DNA from: CAVQBP01 sp964448105 | Lineage (GTDB): Bacteria > Bacteroidota > Ignavibacteria > Ignavibacteriales > Ignavibacteriaceae | Direction: 5' to 3' | NCBI GenBank assembly: GCA_964448105.1 | Contig: CAYUVK010000021.1 | Coordinates: 1 to 56,203, forward strand | Length of the DNA stretch: 56,203 nucleotides | The notes under the pieces: generated by a model | The model's input: the letters and a program-made list of their open reading frames with translations, nothing else | The model's database searches: none | What the model was told of the DNA's origin: nothing | Program-made: the position numbers and the translations under genes | In this document: in pieces, positions 43,919 through 52,821 of the stretch | Position numbering within the stretch: the first letter of the stretch is position 1 | How the letters are laid out: every line of letters begins with the position of its first letter

Positions 43919-45322
43919 TTAGTAGTATACTTCACACTTCGGACTCATATCAAAAACTTTCCCGGGGTTTATAATATTATTCGGATCAATAACGGATTTG
44001 ATCTGTTTCATCATATTTAAACCGGGAATTCCTGCAACTTTTTCAAGGAACTGTTTTTTTGCCAGGCCGGTCCCATGCTCGCCGGTAATTGTTCCACCTA
44101 ATTTTATTGCTTCATTAAAAATAAAATCAAATGCTTTATGAGCTTTTTCAATTTCTGCTTTATCTCTTTCATCAGTTAAGCAGGTCGGATGCAGATTACC
44201 ATCACCTGCATGCCCGAAATCTCCGAAGATAAGATTGTACTTTTTTGCAGCTTCAGTTACTTTTTCTATCATTACCGGGAGTTCGCTTCTTGGAACAGTT
44301 GCGTCTTCCAAAATTGTAGTCGGTTTTTTTCTTGCAAGAGCACTGAATGCACTTCTTCTTGCAGTCTTTAATGAATTTGCTTCATCTGCACTCGATGCTT
44401 TTTTAACAAAAGAAGCATTATTTCTTTTTAATATATTAATTATTGTTTCTGCATCTTCTTCAACAATACTTCCCCTACCATCCACTTCAATTAAAAGAAC
44501 AGCTTCGCTATTTCTCGGTAAGCCAACTTTTGTATAATCCTCAACACAATTCAAAGTTGTATGATCTAAAAATTCCATCATGCTCGGAACTATATTCGAA
44601 GCAATTATTTCCGAAACAGATTTCGCACTATCCGGTAATTTATCGAAATAAGCCAGCATAGTAATTGAATTTGCGGGAACAGGAATTAGCTTTAAAATTA
44701 TTTTTGTAATAATCCCAAGTGTACCTTCACTGCCGACAATAAAATCTTTAAGATTGTAACCGGCAACATCTTTAAAATTCTTCCCGCCGGTTTTTAACAA
44801 ATCACCGTTTGGAAGGATCATTTCTGTTCCGAGAATATAATTTTTTGTAACACCATATTTTAAACCTCTTAAACCTCCGGCATTATTTGCAACGTTTCCT
44901 CCAATTGTACAGACGTTCATACTGCCGGGATCAGGCGGATAAAATAAATTGAGTTTCTCAACTTCACTTTGCAGATGCCCAGTAACAACTCCTGGCTGGA
45001 CTGTAGCAGTTAAATTTTTTGTATCTATTTCAAGGATTTTATTCCATCTAGTCATAACAATTAAGACAGAATTTTCTACAGGGACTGCCCCTCCGCTTAA
45101 ACCGGTTCCAGCACCGCGGGGAACAATATTAAATTTCTCATCATTGGCTAGTTTTACAATCCTGGATATCTGCTCTTCATCTTCGGGAAAAACTATTGCT
45201 TCAGGTTTCTGTTCAAAAATTGGAGTGGCATCAAAAGAATAGACTATTTTATCTTCTTCCGAATCAAAATAATTTTTTTTTCCAACTATACTTTTAATTT
45301 TCTCTTTTAACGAATCATTCAT
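43919..45322 (-). CDS. glcD: FAD-binding 2-hydroxyacid dehydrogenase (glycolate oxidase subunit GlcD-like)
   Basis: A 467-aa FAD enzyme of the vanillyl-alcohol oxidase superfamily. The N-terminal PCMH domain has VPRGAGTGLSGGAVP (about 60-74) and GGNVANNAGG. The C-terminal cap has FGDFGHAGDGNLHPT and TGEHGTGLAKK. It oxidises glycolate, D-lactate or a related acid and passes electrons to an iron-sulfur subunit, here probably glcF at 37174-38508. It is convergent with the alpha/beta hydrolase gene. Confidence 0.92.
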   Translation of the reverse strand: MNDSLKEKIKSIVGKKNYFDSEEDKIVYSFDATPIFEQKPEAIVFPEDEEQISRIVKLANDEKFNIVPRGAGTGLSGGAVPVENSVLIVMTRWNKILEIDTKNLTATVQPGVVTGHLQSEVEKLNLFYPPDPGSMNVCTIGGNVANNAGGLRGLKYGVTKNYILGTEMILPNGDLLKTGGKNFKDVAGYNLKDFIVGSEGTLGIITKIILKLIPVPANSITMLAYFDKLPDSAKSVSEIIASNIVPSMMEFLDHTTLNCVEDYTKVGLPRNSEAVLLIEVDGRGSIVEEDAETIINILKRNNASFVKKASSADEANSLKTARRSAFSALARKKPTTILEDATVPRSELPVMIEKVTEAAKKYNLIFGDFGHAGDGNLHPTCLTDERDKAEIEKAHKAFDFIFNEAIKLGGTITGEHGTGLAKKQFLEKVAGIPGLNMMKQIKSVIDPNNIINPGKVFDMSPKCEVYY

Positions 45323-45376
45323 ATTAAAATTTAATATTCTGAAATAAATAGAACATTTATTTTTTATTCAAAAGAC

Positions 45377-45661
45377 CTAAACAAATCTATGGAGCAATTG
45401 ATAAACAATATAACCGGCTAACAGCGCTAATGCAATATAGAATGCCAGGCTTTTTATTGATTCAAAAGTAATACTGAATGTCGATATATATCCCCTCCAC
45501 CCGCATTTAGAGCAGCGATAAGTTTTAAAAAAAGTAATGCGTTTTAATATGGTTTCGTATGCATTTCGCGACCGGGAACGCCTAATTGAATTTGGTGACG
45601 AACAGGAAGGACATTTTTCAAATAGAGGGTTTCTTCTAAAAATTACCTTGCGAGGTTTCAT
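45377..45661 (-). CDS. Small zinc-ribbon membrane protein
   Basis: A 94-aa protein. Two cysteine pairs (CPSC near 17-20 and CSKCGW near 55-60) form a likely zinc ribbon, separated by an Arg-rich stretch (RRSRSRNAYE). A single C-terminal membrane helix (about 70-90) anchors it. The family is unnamed to me. The arrangement suggests a cytoplasmic ribbon tethered to the inner membrane, possibly binding nucleic acid or protein. It lies between glcD and the ctp protease gene on the same strand. Confidence 0.7.
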   Translation of the reverse strand: MKPRKVIFRRNPLFEKCPSCSSPNSIRRSRSRNAYETILKRITFFKTYRCSKCGWRGYISTFSITFESIKSLAFYIALALLAGYIVYQLLHRFV

Positions 45662-45799
45662 ACCGTGAAAATAATTTCAAATACAGCTATAATCAATCAA
45701 TATTGAAAAAAATTTTCAATAAAACTTTATTATTCAGCATTGAAGTTATAAAGCACAAAATAAAAAAAGATTCAAATGCTGCAAATTTTCATTAAAATT

Positions 45800-47452
45800 T
45801 TAATGATAATTCAACAATCTATCATAAATAACCGAATCTTTTAAAATGTTCAAAGCTGTTTGAAACTGTTTATCATAATCAATGCTTTCTTTAACCTTGC
45901 CTTCGGTGCCGGAATATCTTGAAGCTATTTCTACTTTGATTTCTCTTAATATTTCTTTTTTAAAAATGGTCATCTCATGTTTACTAAATTCTTCAAACTG
46001 GTTTTTTAATTGGCCTAATTCCGTAGAAATTTTATCCCCCATTGTTTCAGTTGATGCCATTTGAATTAATTTGTCCAATTCTTTTTCGGTATCCGATGTG
46101 TAATCAAATTTTTGTTCTTTAACATAATCTTGAAATAGTTTAAAAAGTTTTTCATCGCTAACGGAATTTAGATCTTCTTTCTGGTGAGCATAATAATAAT
46201 GATCAGCGAACTTAAAGAACAATCCTTTCGCTAAAAGTTCTTTAGTAATTTCACCCTGGATTTCATATTCCACAGTTGTATCGGGAGAAATACCACCGGC
46301 ACTATATACGGTTCTTTTATTATCTGTCAAAAAAGGAGTAGCAATAATAGAATCAACATCTTCTATTACTTTATTTTCTTTTGAATAATCTATCTTCTGA
46401 ATGCACCTTCCGCTAGGTGTATAATATTTTGCCGTAGTTATTTTTAGTGATGTATTATAATTTAGCGGCGTTATAGTTTGAACCAAGCCTTTACCAAACG
46501 ATTTTGTACCTAAAATAACTCCTCTGTCATGATCTTGCATTGCTCCTGCAACAATTTCCGAAGCAGATGCAGAACCTCCGTTTATTAAAACCACCAGATT
46601 TGCATCACCAACCATTGGTTCCTGGACAGAATAATATTTCTTTTCACTTTCATCTGTTTTCCCTCTTGTAACCACAATTAATTTACCTTTTGCAAGGAAC
46701 TTATCACAAATATCCACGGCTTCATCCAGTAAGCCGCCGGGATTTCCCCTAAGATCAAGAACTATTGATTTTATTTCTTTCTTTGCTTTTAATTCTTTCA
46801 GAGCATTTCGAACTTCATCTGCAGCTGATCTGCTAAAGTTAGATAATTTTAAATAAACATTATTACTATTCTCAGGATAGAATCCATAAAAAGCCAAGCT
46901 CTTAACAATTACTTCTTCTCTTACTAAATTAAAATTGATTGTGTCCTTGTCATCATTTCTTGTTACTTTTATATCGACTGTTGTACCGGGTTCACCTTTT
47001 ACAAGTGAAGAGATATCTTCAACATTTTCAGGAGTTATATCTACTCCCCCTGCCTGCAAAATATGATCGCCAATTCTTATCCCCTGTTTTTGGGCAGAGT
47101 AGCCGTCAAGGACTTCAATTACGGTAACTTTATTTGCTCTAACTCCAATTGAAATTCCTACACCGCCATATTTTCCGTTTGTAATTAAATCTATCTCATC
47201 TTTCTTATCAGCGCCGATATAAATTGTATAAGGATCAAGGGAGCCAAGCATTCCTTGTATCCCGGCTTTCATAAATTCTTCAGGATTAATATTATCTACA
47301 TAGTTAAATGTGATCTCCTTATAAACCCTGCTAAAAAGATCCATATTCTTATTAATTTCAAAATAGATATCATTCTTACCGGTAAAAAATCCGGAAAAAA
47401 TAAATACTACAAAGCCTGCTATTATTAAGTGCGAGAGCTTCTTAAATTTCAT
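45800..47452 (-). CDS. ctpA: C-terminal processing protease (S41, CtpA/Prc type)
   Basis: A 550-aa periplasmic protease with an N-terminal signal/anchor (about 8-24), a PDZ domain (about 85-170, with KYGGVGISIG and GIRIGDHILQAGG) and an S41 catalytic domain. The Ser-Lys dyad is in NGGSASASEIVAGA and GTKSFGKGLVQ. The last ~130 residues are helical and charged. It trims or degrades envelope proteins. The start overlaps tmk by four bases, so the two are coupled. Confidence 0.94.
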   Translation of the reverse strand: MKFKKLSHLIIAGFVVFIFSGFFTGKNDIYFEINKNMDLFSRVYKEITFNYVDNINPEEFMKAGIQGMLGSLDPYTIYIGADKKDEIDLITNGKYGGVGISIGVRANKVTVIEVLDGYSAQKQGIRIGDHILQAGGVDITPENVEDISSLVKGEPGTTVDIKVTRNDDKDTINFNLVREEVIVKSLAFYGFYPENSNNVYLKLSNFSRSAADEVRNALKELKAKKEIKSIVLDLRGNPGGLLDEAVDICDKFLAKGKLIVVTRGKTDESEKKYYSVQEPMVGDANLVVLINGGSASASEIVAGAMQDHDRGVILGTKSFGKGLVQTITPLNYNTSLKITTAKYYTPSGRCIQKIDYSKENKVIEDVDSIIATPFLTDNKRTVYSAGGISPDTTVEYEIQGEITKELLAKGLFFKFADHYYYAHQKEDLNSVSDEKLFKLFQDYVKEQKFDYTSDTEKELDKLIQMASTETMGDKISTELGQLKNQFEEFSKHEMTIFKKEILREIKVEIASRYSGTEGKVKESIDYDKQFQTALNILKDSVIYDRLLNYH

Positions 47453-48075
47453 ACCGACTCCTTATTTTCAAATAATATAATTTCATTAATAATATTGTTA
47501 TGGATTTTATCGATAGATTCCATACCTTTTAAAACTCGAAATCTTTTTTCTGTTTTTGATATTTCCAGATAACCATTTCTAACCTTTTCAAAAAAATTCA
47601 TCTCCGAAATCTCTATTCTATCCAGTTCATTTACATTTTTACCCGTTTTCCTTTTTTCGGCTTCTTCAACAGGGATATCAATAAAAAAAGTTATATCGGG
47701 AATTGTTGAGCCTATTGCAAGTTTATTCACATGTACTACCGATTCTATCGAAATACCTCTTCCAAATCCTTGATATGCAATACTTGAATCATGAAAGCGA
47801 TCCGAAATTACATAAATTCCTTTTTCGAGGTAAGGTCTAATTTTTTCTCTAACTAGCTGGGCACGGCTTGCCGAAAATAGGAATATTTCAGTTTCCATAA
47901 ACATATTTTCATTCTTTTTATCGAGAAGAATACTGCGGACTTTCTCAGATATGTTTGTTCCACCGGGTTCCCTTATTATTTCAACTTTTTTATTATTTTT
48001 TATTAAATAATTTTTTAGAAGATCTGCCTGGGTAGATTTTCCGCAAAAATCTATACCTTCAAAAGTAATAAACAT
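47449..48075 (-). CDS. tmk: Thymidylate kinase
   Basis: Phosphorylates dTMP to dTDP. The 208-aa length is normal. The P-loop is EGIDFCGKST (6-15). The DR(Y/F) motif is DRFHDSSIAYQGFGRG, and the REPGGT motif follows the first helix. The Cys at the P-loop position is a slight variation. It overlaps the ctp protease gene by four bases. Confidence 0.95.
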   Translation of the reverse strand: MFITFEGIDFCGKSTQADLLKNYLIKNNKKVEIIREPGGTNISEKVRSILLDKKNENMFMETEIFLFSASRAQLVREKIRPYLEKGIYVISDRFHDSSIAYQGFGRGISIESVVHVNKLAIGSTIPDITFFIDIPVEEAEKRKTGKNVNELDRIEISEMNFFEKVRNGYLEISKTEKRFRVLKGMESIDKIHNNIINEIILFENKESV

Positions 48076-48200
48076 TTATTCCTATTTTATTTTAGATTCA
48101 ACATTCAAATATCCTAAGGTTCATTATTCAGGTTCTATTTCCAAATATCGAATAGAGAATATTAGGATAATATAACATTTGAACAAGAAATTATTCAAAA

Positions 48201-49115
48201 TTAATTAAATTTCTTGATTATATACCTTAAACGTTCCGGTTTTATATAAATAAGCGAAGTATTTTCCGGCAGAGTAATTTTGGGAATAATACTTCCCAGT
48301 GTATCGAGAACAACCTCCCTATAATTTATATGAGCTTTTAACTGATCGTTGTTCAGCTTTGCCAAAACGTCTACTCCTCCTCTTAAACCGATACTTATTT
48401 TATTAGGAAGCAATATCACATTTCTATCTGAAGGGATATCAATTATTTCAACCGGCAGGTTATCAAAATTTTTATCAACTATTTTTTGAACATCCAGAAT
48501 TATATTTACATTACTGTTGCTAAAATTCATTTCCGGAATGGGTCTTAAGGGTATTTTTTCATCAATTTTATCATCTAAATTATTAAAAGATAATTTTTCA
48601 GTTGAAACCGCCCGTAAATTCTTTATCCTGCTTGAAGGTCCAAAAACAGTTGTAGATTCCGGTCTGATTATCATTTCAGTCGCAAGACCAAAACCCGGTT
48701 TGAAATTCAGATTTAAATCGGGAATAATTTCGGCACGTGTTGAGGCAATTTTTTCGACATTATAAGAAAGTGTATCAGGAGAAATATCAATTACTTCAAT
48801 ATCCGATGAGAGCCATTGATTATCCACTAAATAATTATAAAGATTTATAAAACGCTTCCCTGTTTCTTTGCCGACCGAAACAATGTAATCAGTTTCTCTT
48901 CCAAGTTTAAGTGCCGCTAATTTCCATCCTTCCCCTTTTAGTTTTACCGATATATCATCAGGAATTTTGGAACCGATTGTATATCCTTCCGGGAAATTAA
49001 CCATCTTCAGAGGAATCTTGAAAGTAGCATAATAATCGTTAGATAACGAAATTGAAACCCAGAGAATAATAGAAAATATAATTGAAATTATTATTATATG
49101 AAGATTTTTTTTCAT
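48201..49115 (-). CDS. YbbR-domain (CdaR-like) membrane-anchored protein
   Basis: A 304-aa protein with one N-terminal helix (about 5-23) and YbbR-like beta-rich repeats outside the membrane. Each contains the pattern IPDDISVKLKGEGW or LPNKISIGLRGG after a proline-rich strand. YbbR/CdaR proteins regulate the diadenylate cyclase CdaA in Firmicutes, and in this phylum they usually stand near cdaA. No cyclase gene is in the window. It lies between the BMC protein and tmk on the same strand. Confidence 0.82.
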   Translation of the reverse strand: MKKNLHIIIISIIFSIILWVSISLSNDYYATFKIPLKMVNFPEGYTIGSKIPDDISVKLKGEGWKLAALKLGRETDYIVSVGKETGKRFINLYNYLVDNQWLSSDIEVIDISPDTLSYNVEKIASTRAEIIPDLNLNFKPGFGLATEMIIRPESTTVFGPSSRIKNLRAVSTEKLSFNNLDDKIDEKIPLRPIPEMNFSNSNVNIILDVQKIVDKNFDNLPVEIIDIPSDRNVILLPNKISIGLRGGVDVLAKLNNDQLKAHINYREVVLDTLGSIIPKITLPENTSLIYIKPERLRYIIKKFN

Positions 49116-49185
49116 TTTAGAATTAATTAACGATTAAATGTCATATGCCGATATGCTCAGTCTGGCATTCTATTTCTTTTACGGA

Positions 49186-49905
49186 TTACTTCAAGTTTTT
49201 TAAATAATCAAGAAGTACTCCTCTATTAGCTTTTGAAATTTCCCGTCCTTGAATGGGAAAATTTTTTGTGCTTCTTGCTAATTTTCTTAATTGATGTACA
49301 TTTAACGATTCCAAATCAGAGCTAGGTTGTTTTTCAACTTTAGCTTTTTTTCCTTTTATTTGCTTTACCTCTTTTGCTTTTTTATTCAAACCTAATGCTT
49401 CTTCTCTCAATCTTAAAATTGTATCGTTTTTAAATTTTAAAACCGGTTCTTTAATTTTAACTTCCTTTTTTTCCTTAGGTACTTTAGAAGGTTTTTTTAT
49501 TTTTGTTTTTACCGGTTTATCTCCATTAGGAGCTTTTAGGGTTTCGACAGCAGTTTCTTTCTTTGCCGGTTCAGCAATTTCACTTTTCCCGATAACTTCT
49601 TTTGGAGTTTTTTTAAGCAAGAAAAACAGATCTTTTATTTCAGGCAGAATTGTTAATAACTGCTCATCAGGATTTATAATAATATGTGATGAAACATTCT
49701 TGCCTAATTTTTTTACTGCTTGAGTTCCTACTTCGATTGCAGAATCAACAGCATCACTTTCACCCATAATTTTTACCGTAACCGCACCGGAAGTAAAGAC
49801 TTCTTTTCCTATTAAAATAACATTCGAAGCTTTTACCATTACATTTGAAGCTTCAACTGCTCCTACATAGCTATCAGTTTCTATAAATCCTAACGCTAAC
49901 TGCAT
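49186..49905 (-). CDS. Solitary BMC-domain protein with charged linker and SAP/Rho-N-like tail
   Basis: A 239-aa protein. Residues 1-88 form a bacterial microcompartment shell domain: ALGFIETDSYVGAVEASNVM, the pore-loop region FTSGAVTVKIMG (aligned with the K-I-G-S-G loop of PduA), and VSSHIIINPD. A Lys/Pro/Glu-rich linker follows (about 90-198). The end (about 199-239, LNVHQLRKLARSTKNFPI, GREISKANRGVLLDYL) looks like a helix-extended-helix of the SAP/Rho-N kind, which may bind nucleic acid. No other shell, vertex or encapsulated enzyme gene is in the window; the neighbours are ruvX and ybbR. A genuine microcompartment role is therefore doubtful, and a DNA- or RNA-associated hexamer is an alternative. 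Confidence 0.85.
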   Translation of the reverse strand: MQLALGFIETDSYVGAVEASNVMVKASNVILIGKEVFTSGAVTVKIMGESDAVDSAIEVGTQAVKKLGKNVSSHIIINPDEQLLTILPEIKDLFFLLKKTPKEVIGKSEIAEPAKKETAVETLKAPNGDKPVKTKIKKPSKVPKEKKEVKIKEPVLKFKNDTILRLREEALGLNKKAKEVKQIKGKKAKVEKQPSSDLESLNVHQLRKLARSTKNFPIQGREISKANRGVLLDYLKNLK

Positions 49906-50022
49906 AAAATGTATAGAAATTTAATAATTGATTTTAAATGTAATTATAGTAATAAAAAATAATGAAAATAACTTTAAGTTCTATAAATATTTATAATTTA
50001 CAATATATGACAAATTTTTGAG

Positions 50023-50075
50023 CTTACTCTTGACCCCGGCTTATTTAAAACTTCGCCGGCAGGCTTGAACTTAAT
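50023..50075. repeat. Broken CTT-NNN hexamer repeat with short hairpin
   Basis: CTTACT-CTTGAC (50023-50034) and CTTGAA-CTTAAT (50064-50075) resemble the units of the array at 24065-24264. They flank CCGGC/GCCGG (50036-50040/50055-50059), a short stem. The right pair overlaps the ruvX stop codon. It may be a remnant of the same repeat family. Confidence 0.35.
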
Positions 50076-50496
50076 TATTTTCGTTCAAATATTCTTGTAA
50101 AATTATCGCAGCGGAATTCTGATCAATTAAACCTTTATCTCTTCTTTTGGATTTTTTTGTTACTGTTTTTATAATAATCTGTTTTGCCATTTCGGAAGTA
50201 AAACTTTCATCCCATAAGATAATTTCCAAAGAGAATTTATTTTCCAATTTTTTTTTGAATTCCAACACCGAATTCGTAACATGTGTTTTTTCATCATTGT
50301 TTTTTAAAGGAAACCCGAGAATAATTTTCTTCACTTTTTTTTCTTCTATAATAGATTTCAAATTCTGCCAAAGAGAATTATCATTAAAAATAGTTTTAAA
50401 GGGATAAGAAAACGTAAGCAGCGGATCAGAAAGTGCTAAACCAATTCTTTTTAAACCGAAGTCAATAGCTAATATTCTATTTTCTTCTTTAAGCAT
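50071..50496 (-). CDS. ruvX: Putative pre-16S rRNA nuclease / YqgF resolvase
   Basis: A 141-aa RNase H-like protein. ILAIDFGLKRIGLALSDP at the N terminus, ILGFPLKN in the middle and WDESFTSEMA near the end carry the acidic active-site residues. YqgF processes the 5' end of 16S rRNA in E. coli. Its start overlaps the last base of the rel gene, so the two are coupled. The BMC gene follows after 165 bases. Confidence 0.93.
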   Translation of the reverse strand: MLKEENRILAIDFGLKRIGLALSDPLLTFSYPFKTIFNDNSLWQNLKSIIEEKKVKKIILGFPLKNNDEKTHVTNSVLEFKKKLENKFSLEIILWDESFTSEMAKQIIIKTVTKKSKRRDKGLIDQNSAAIILQEYLNENN

Positions 50497-52667
50497 TAAG
50501 CACTTTCAAATCTTTCAACGGAATAAATTGATTTTACTTTTTTAAGACGATCCATTATCCGAGATAAATGATCTAAATTATGAACATAAAGAGTCACACT
50601 GCCTTCAAAAATAGAATGATTAGTATTGATATTTATTGATTTAATATTGGTATTCTGGTAAGCAACAATAGCATGAGATATTTCATTTAGTAATCCGGGA
50701 GAATCTTCTCCCATGACTGTAATTCCTGCTACAAATAATGAATCTTCATTTTGAGGCCATTGAACAGGGATTAATTTACTCCCGTCTTTAACCGAAAGAT
50801 TTAATAAGTTTGAACAAGTCTTTCTATGAATTTTGATTCCTTCACCTACAGTAATATAACCAATTACAGGATCCCCGGGGATTGGATTACAGCATTTTGC
50901 ATAAGAATACAAAATTCCATCCTCTTTCCCATCAACCAAAACACCGCCAACATCTTCCCTTGCAATATTTGCGAAATTTTCAAATTCAAGAACCGGTGTT
51001 TTATCTTCTTTCTTCGCTTTTTCCTGTGTCGCTGTTAATACTTCTTCAAGATTAATTTTTCCCTGGGCTATAGCTTTATAAAATTGTTTATTGTTTTCAT
51101 ACTTTAAGCTCAAAGCAAGCTTATTGATATCGTTCAGCGTGAACTCGAGTTTCAATTTTTTAAGTCTTTTTTCCCAAATTTCTTTCCCTGAATCAACAAT
51201 ATCTTCTTCTTCTTTATTTAAAAATTTTCTTATAGCGGATTTTGCTTTGTGAGTAGTAACAAATTTTAACCAGTTTTTATTCGGATGCTGATTTTTTGAA
51301 GAGATAATTTCTACCTGATCCCCACTATGCAGAACCGAATCTAACGGAACAATTTTACCGTTTACCTTCGCTCCAATGCAGTGGTAGCCAATCTTACTAT
51401 GAATTTCAAAAGCAAAGTCTACCGGAGTTGCATTTATCGGTAAACGTCTCAAATCCCCTTTCGGGGTAAAAACATAAATTTCATCCTGGTAAAGATTTAA
51501 TTTAAAGCTTTCCAGAAGGTCTTTTCTTGTTTCTTCTCTTGTAGCATTTTCAAAAATATCCCTAATCCAGTTAACCCAGTTATCAAGATTATTATCAGGT
51601 GCACTTTTATTTTCCTTATAACGCCAATGAGCTGCAACACCTTTCTCTGCAACTTCATGCATTGTCCTGGTTCTTATTTGAACTTCAACCAGTCTTCCTT
51701 CGGGACCAACAACCGTTGTATGTATTGATTGGTAATTGTTTGTCTTTGGAATTGAGACATAATCTTTAAATCTATCCGGAACCGGTAAATACATTTGATT
51801 TACAATTCCCAATGTTGTATAGCAATCATTTGTATTTAGAGTTTCTAAAATTATCCTGATAGCAAAAAGATCATAAATCTCTTCAAAAGGTTTATTTCTT
51901 CTAACCATTTTCCTGTAGATGCTGTAAAGATGTTTTGGCCGGCCGCTAATTTCATATTTCAATTTATATGCATCTAGTTTATCAAGCAAAGGTTCCGTAA
52001 ACTTTTTAATATAAGCTTCTCTCTCTTTTCTTTTGCTCTGGATTTTTTTTGCAATTTCTTCATAAGCTTCGCGGTTCAAATATTTAAATGAAAGATCTTC
52101 CAATTCCCATTTTACCCTTCCTAAACCGAAACGGTTTGCAAAAGGAGCATAAATTTCAAGAGTTTCCTGGGCAATTCTTCTTTGCTTCTCAGGGCTAACA
52201 TATTCCAATGTTCTCATGTTATGGAGCCTATCCGCAAATTTCACTAAAATTACCCTGACATCCTTAATCATCGAAAGAAGAAGTTTTCTGTAATTTTCAG
52301 CTTGAGTAATTTCCTGCCCTTTAAAGATTCCGCTGATTTTTGTAACTCCGTCAACAATTTCGGCAACTTCTTTACCGAATTCCTTTGCCAGAATATCAAG
52401 ATCAAACTCGGTATCTTCAACAACATCATGAAGAAGTGTGCTTGCCACGGTAACATCGTCCAGTGGAAGCTCTTTCGCGACTATCATAGCAACTTCGAAA
52501 GGATGTGTAAAGTACGGTTCACCGGAAGCACGCAGATCATTCTTATGGGCTTCCATTGCAAACTCAAAGCTTTTAGTTATGAGTGCTTCATTAATGGAAG
52601 GAAGATGCTTTCTGCATGTAGATAGAAGCTCATCAAGCATTTTCTTATTTGTTGAAGCTAAATTCAT
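50496..52667 (-). CDS. rel: Bifunctional (p)ppGpp synthetase/hydrolase (RSH)
   Basis: A 723-aa stringent-response enzyme that makes and degrades (p)ppGpp. The hydrolase HD domain keeps His55, His80-Asp81 and EDT (LLHDVVEDTEFD). The synthetase domain has GRPKHLYSIYRKM, DLFAIRII and DRFKDYVSIPKTNNYQSIH. A TGS domain follows (about 400-460: VFTPKGDLRRLPINATPVDFAF), then a Zn-finger-like CCNPIPGDPVIGY region and a C-terminal ACT domain. Both active sites look intact, so it is of the Rel/SpoT kind rather than a hydrolase-dead RelA. Confidence 0.96.
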   Translation of the reverse strand: MNLASTNKKMLDELLSTCRKHLPSINEALITKSFEFAMEAHKNDLRASGEPYFTHPFEVAMIVAKELPLDDVTVASTLLHDVVEDTEFDLDILAKEFGKEVAEIVDGVTKISGIFKGQEITQAENYRKLLLSMIKDVRVILVKFADRLHNMRTLEYVSPEKQRRIAQETLEIYAPFANRFGLGRVKWELEDLSFKYLNREAYEEIAKKIQSKRKEREAYIKKFTEPLLDKLDAYKLKYEISGRPKHLYSIYRKMVRRNKPFEEIYDLFAIRIILETLNTNDCYTTLGIVNQMYLPVPDRFKDYVSIPKTNNYQSIHTTVVGPEGRLVEVQIRTRTMHEVAEKGVAAHWRYKENKSAPDNNLDNWVNWIRDIFENATREETRKDLLESFKLNLYQDEIYVFTPKGDLRRLPINATPVDFAFEIHSKIGYHCIGAKVNGKIVPLDSVLHSGDQVEIISSKNQHPNKNWLKFVTTHKAKSAIRKFLNKEEEDIVDSGKEIWEKRLKKLKLEFTLNDINKLALSLKYENNKQFYKAIAQGKINLEEVLTATQEKAKKEDKTPVLEFENFANIAREDVGGVLVDGKEDGILYSYAKCCNPIPGDPVIGYITVGEGIKIHRKTCSNLLNLSVKDGSKLIPVQWPQNEDSLFVAGITVMGEDSPGLLNEISHAIVAYQNTNIKSININTNHSIFEGSVTLYVHNLDHLSRIMDRLKKVKSIYSVERFESA

Positions 52668-52821
52668 CTAAAACTTATACTTTACTTACTATTAATTTAA
52701 CTTATTTATATGAATAGATAAAGGGATGAAAAATTACGAAATTCGGATAGTGAATTACGGATTGAGTAAAAATGTGGAGTTTAATATTCTGTTTTAAAAA
52801 ATCCGAAATCCGAAATAATTC

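Noticed and set aside
49141..49165. ATGCC...GGCAT stem with GCTCAG near ybbR as a fourth REP copy
   Set aside because: Only five paired bases and a poor match to the core; too weak to include with the family.
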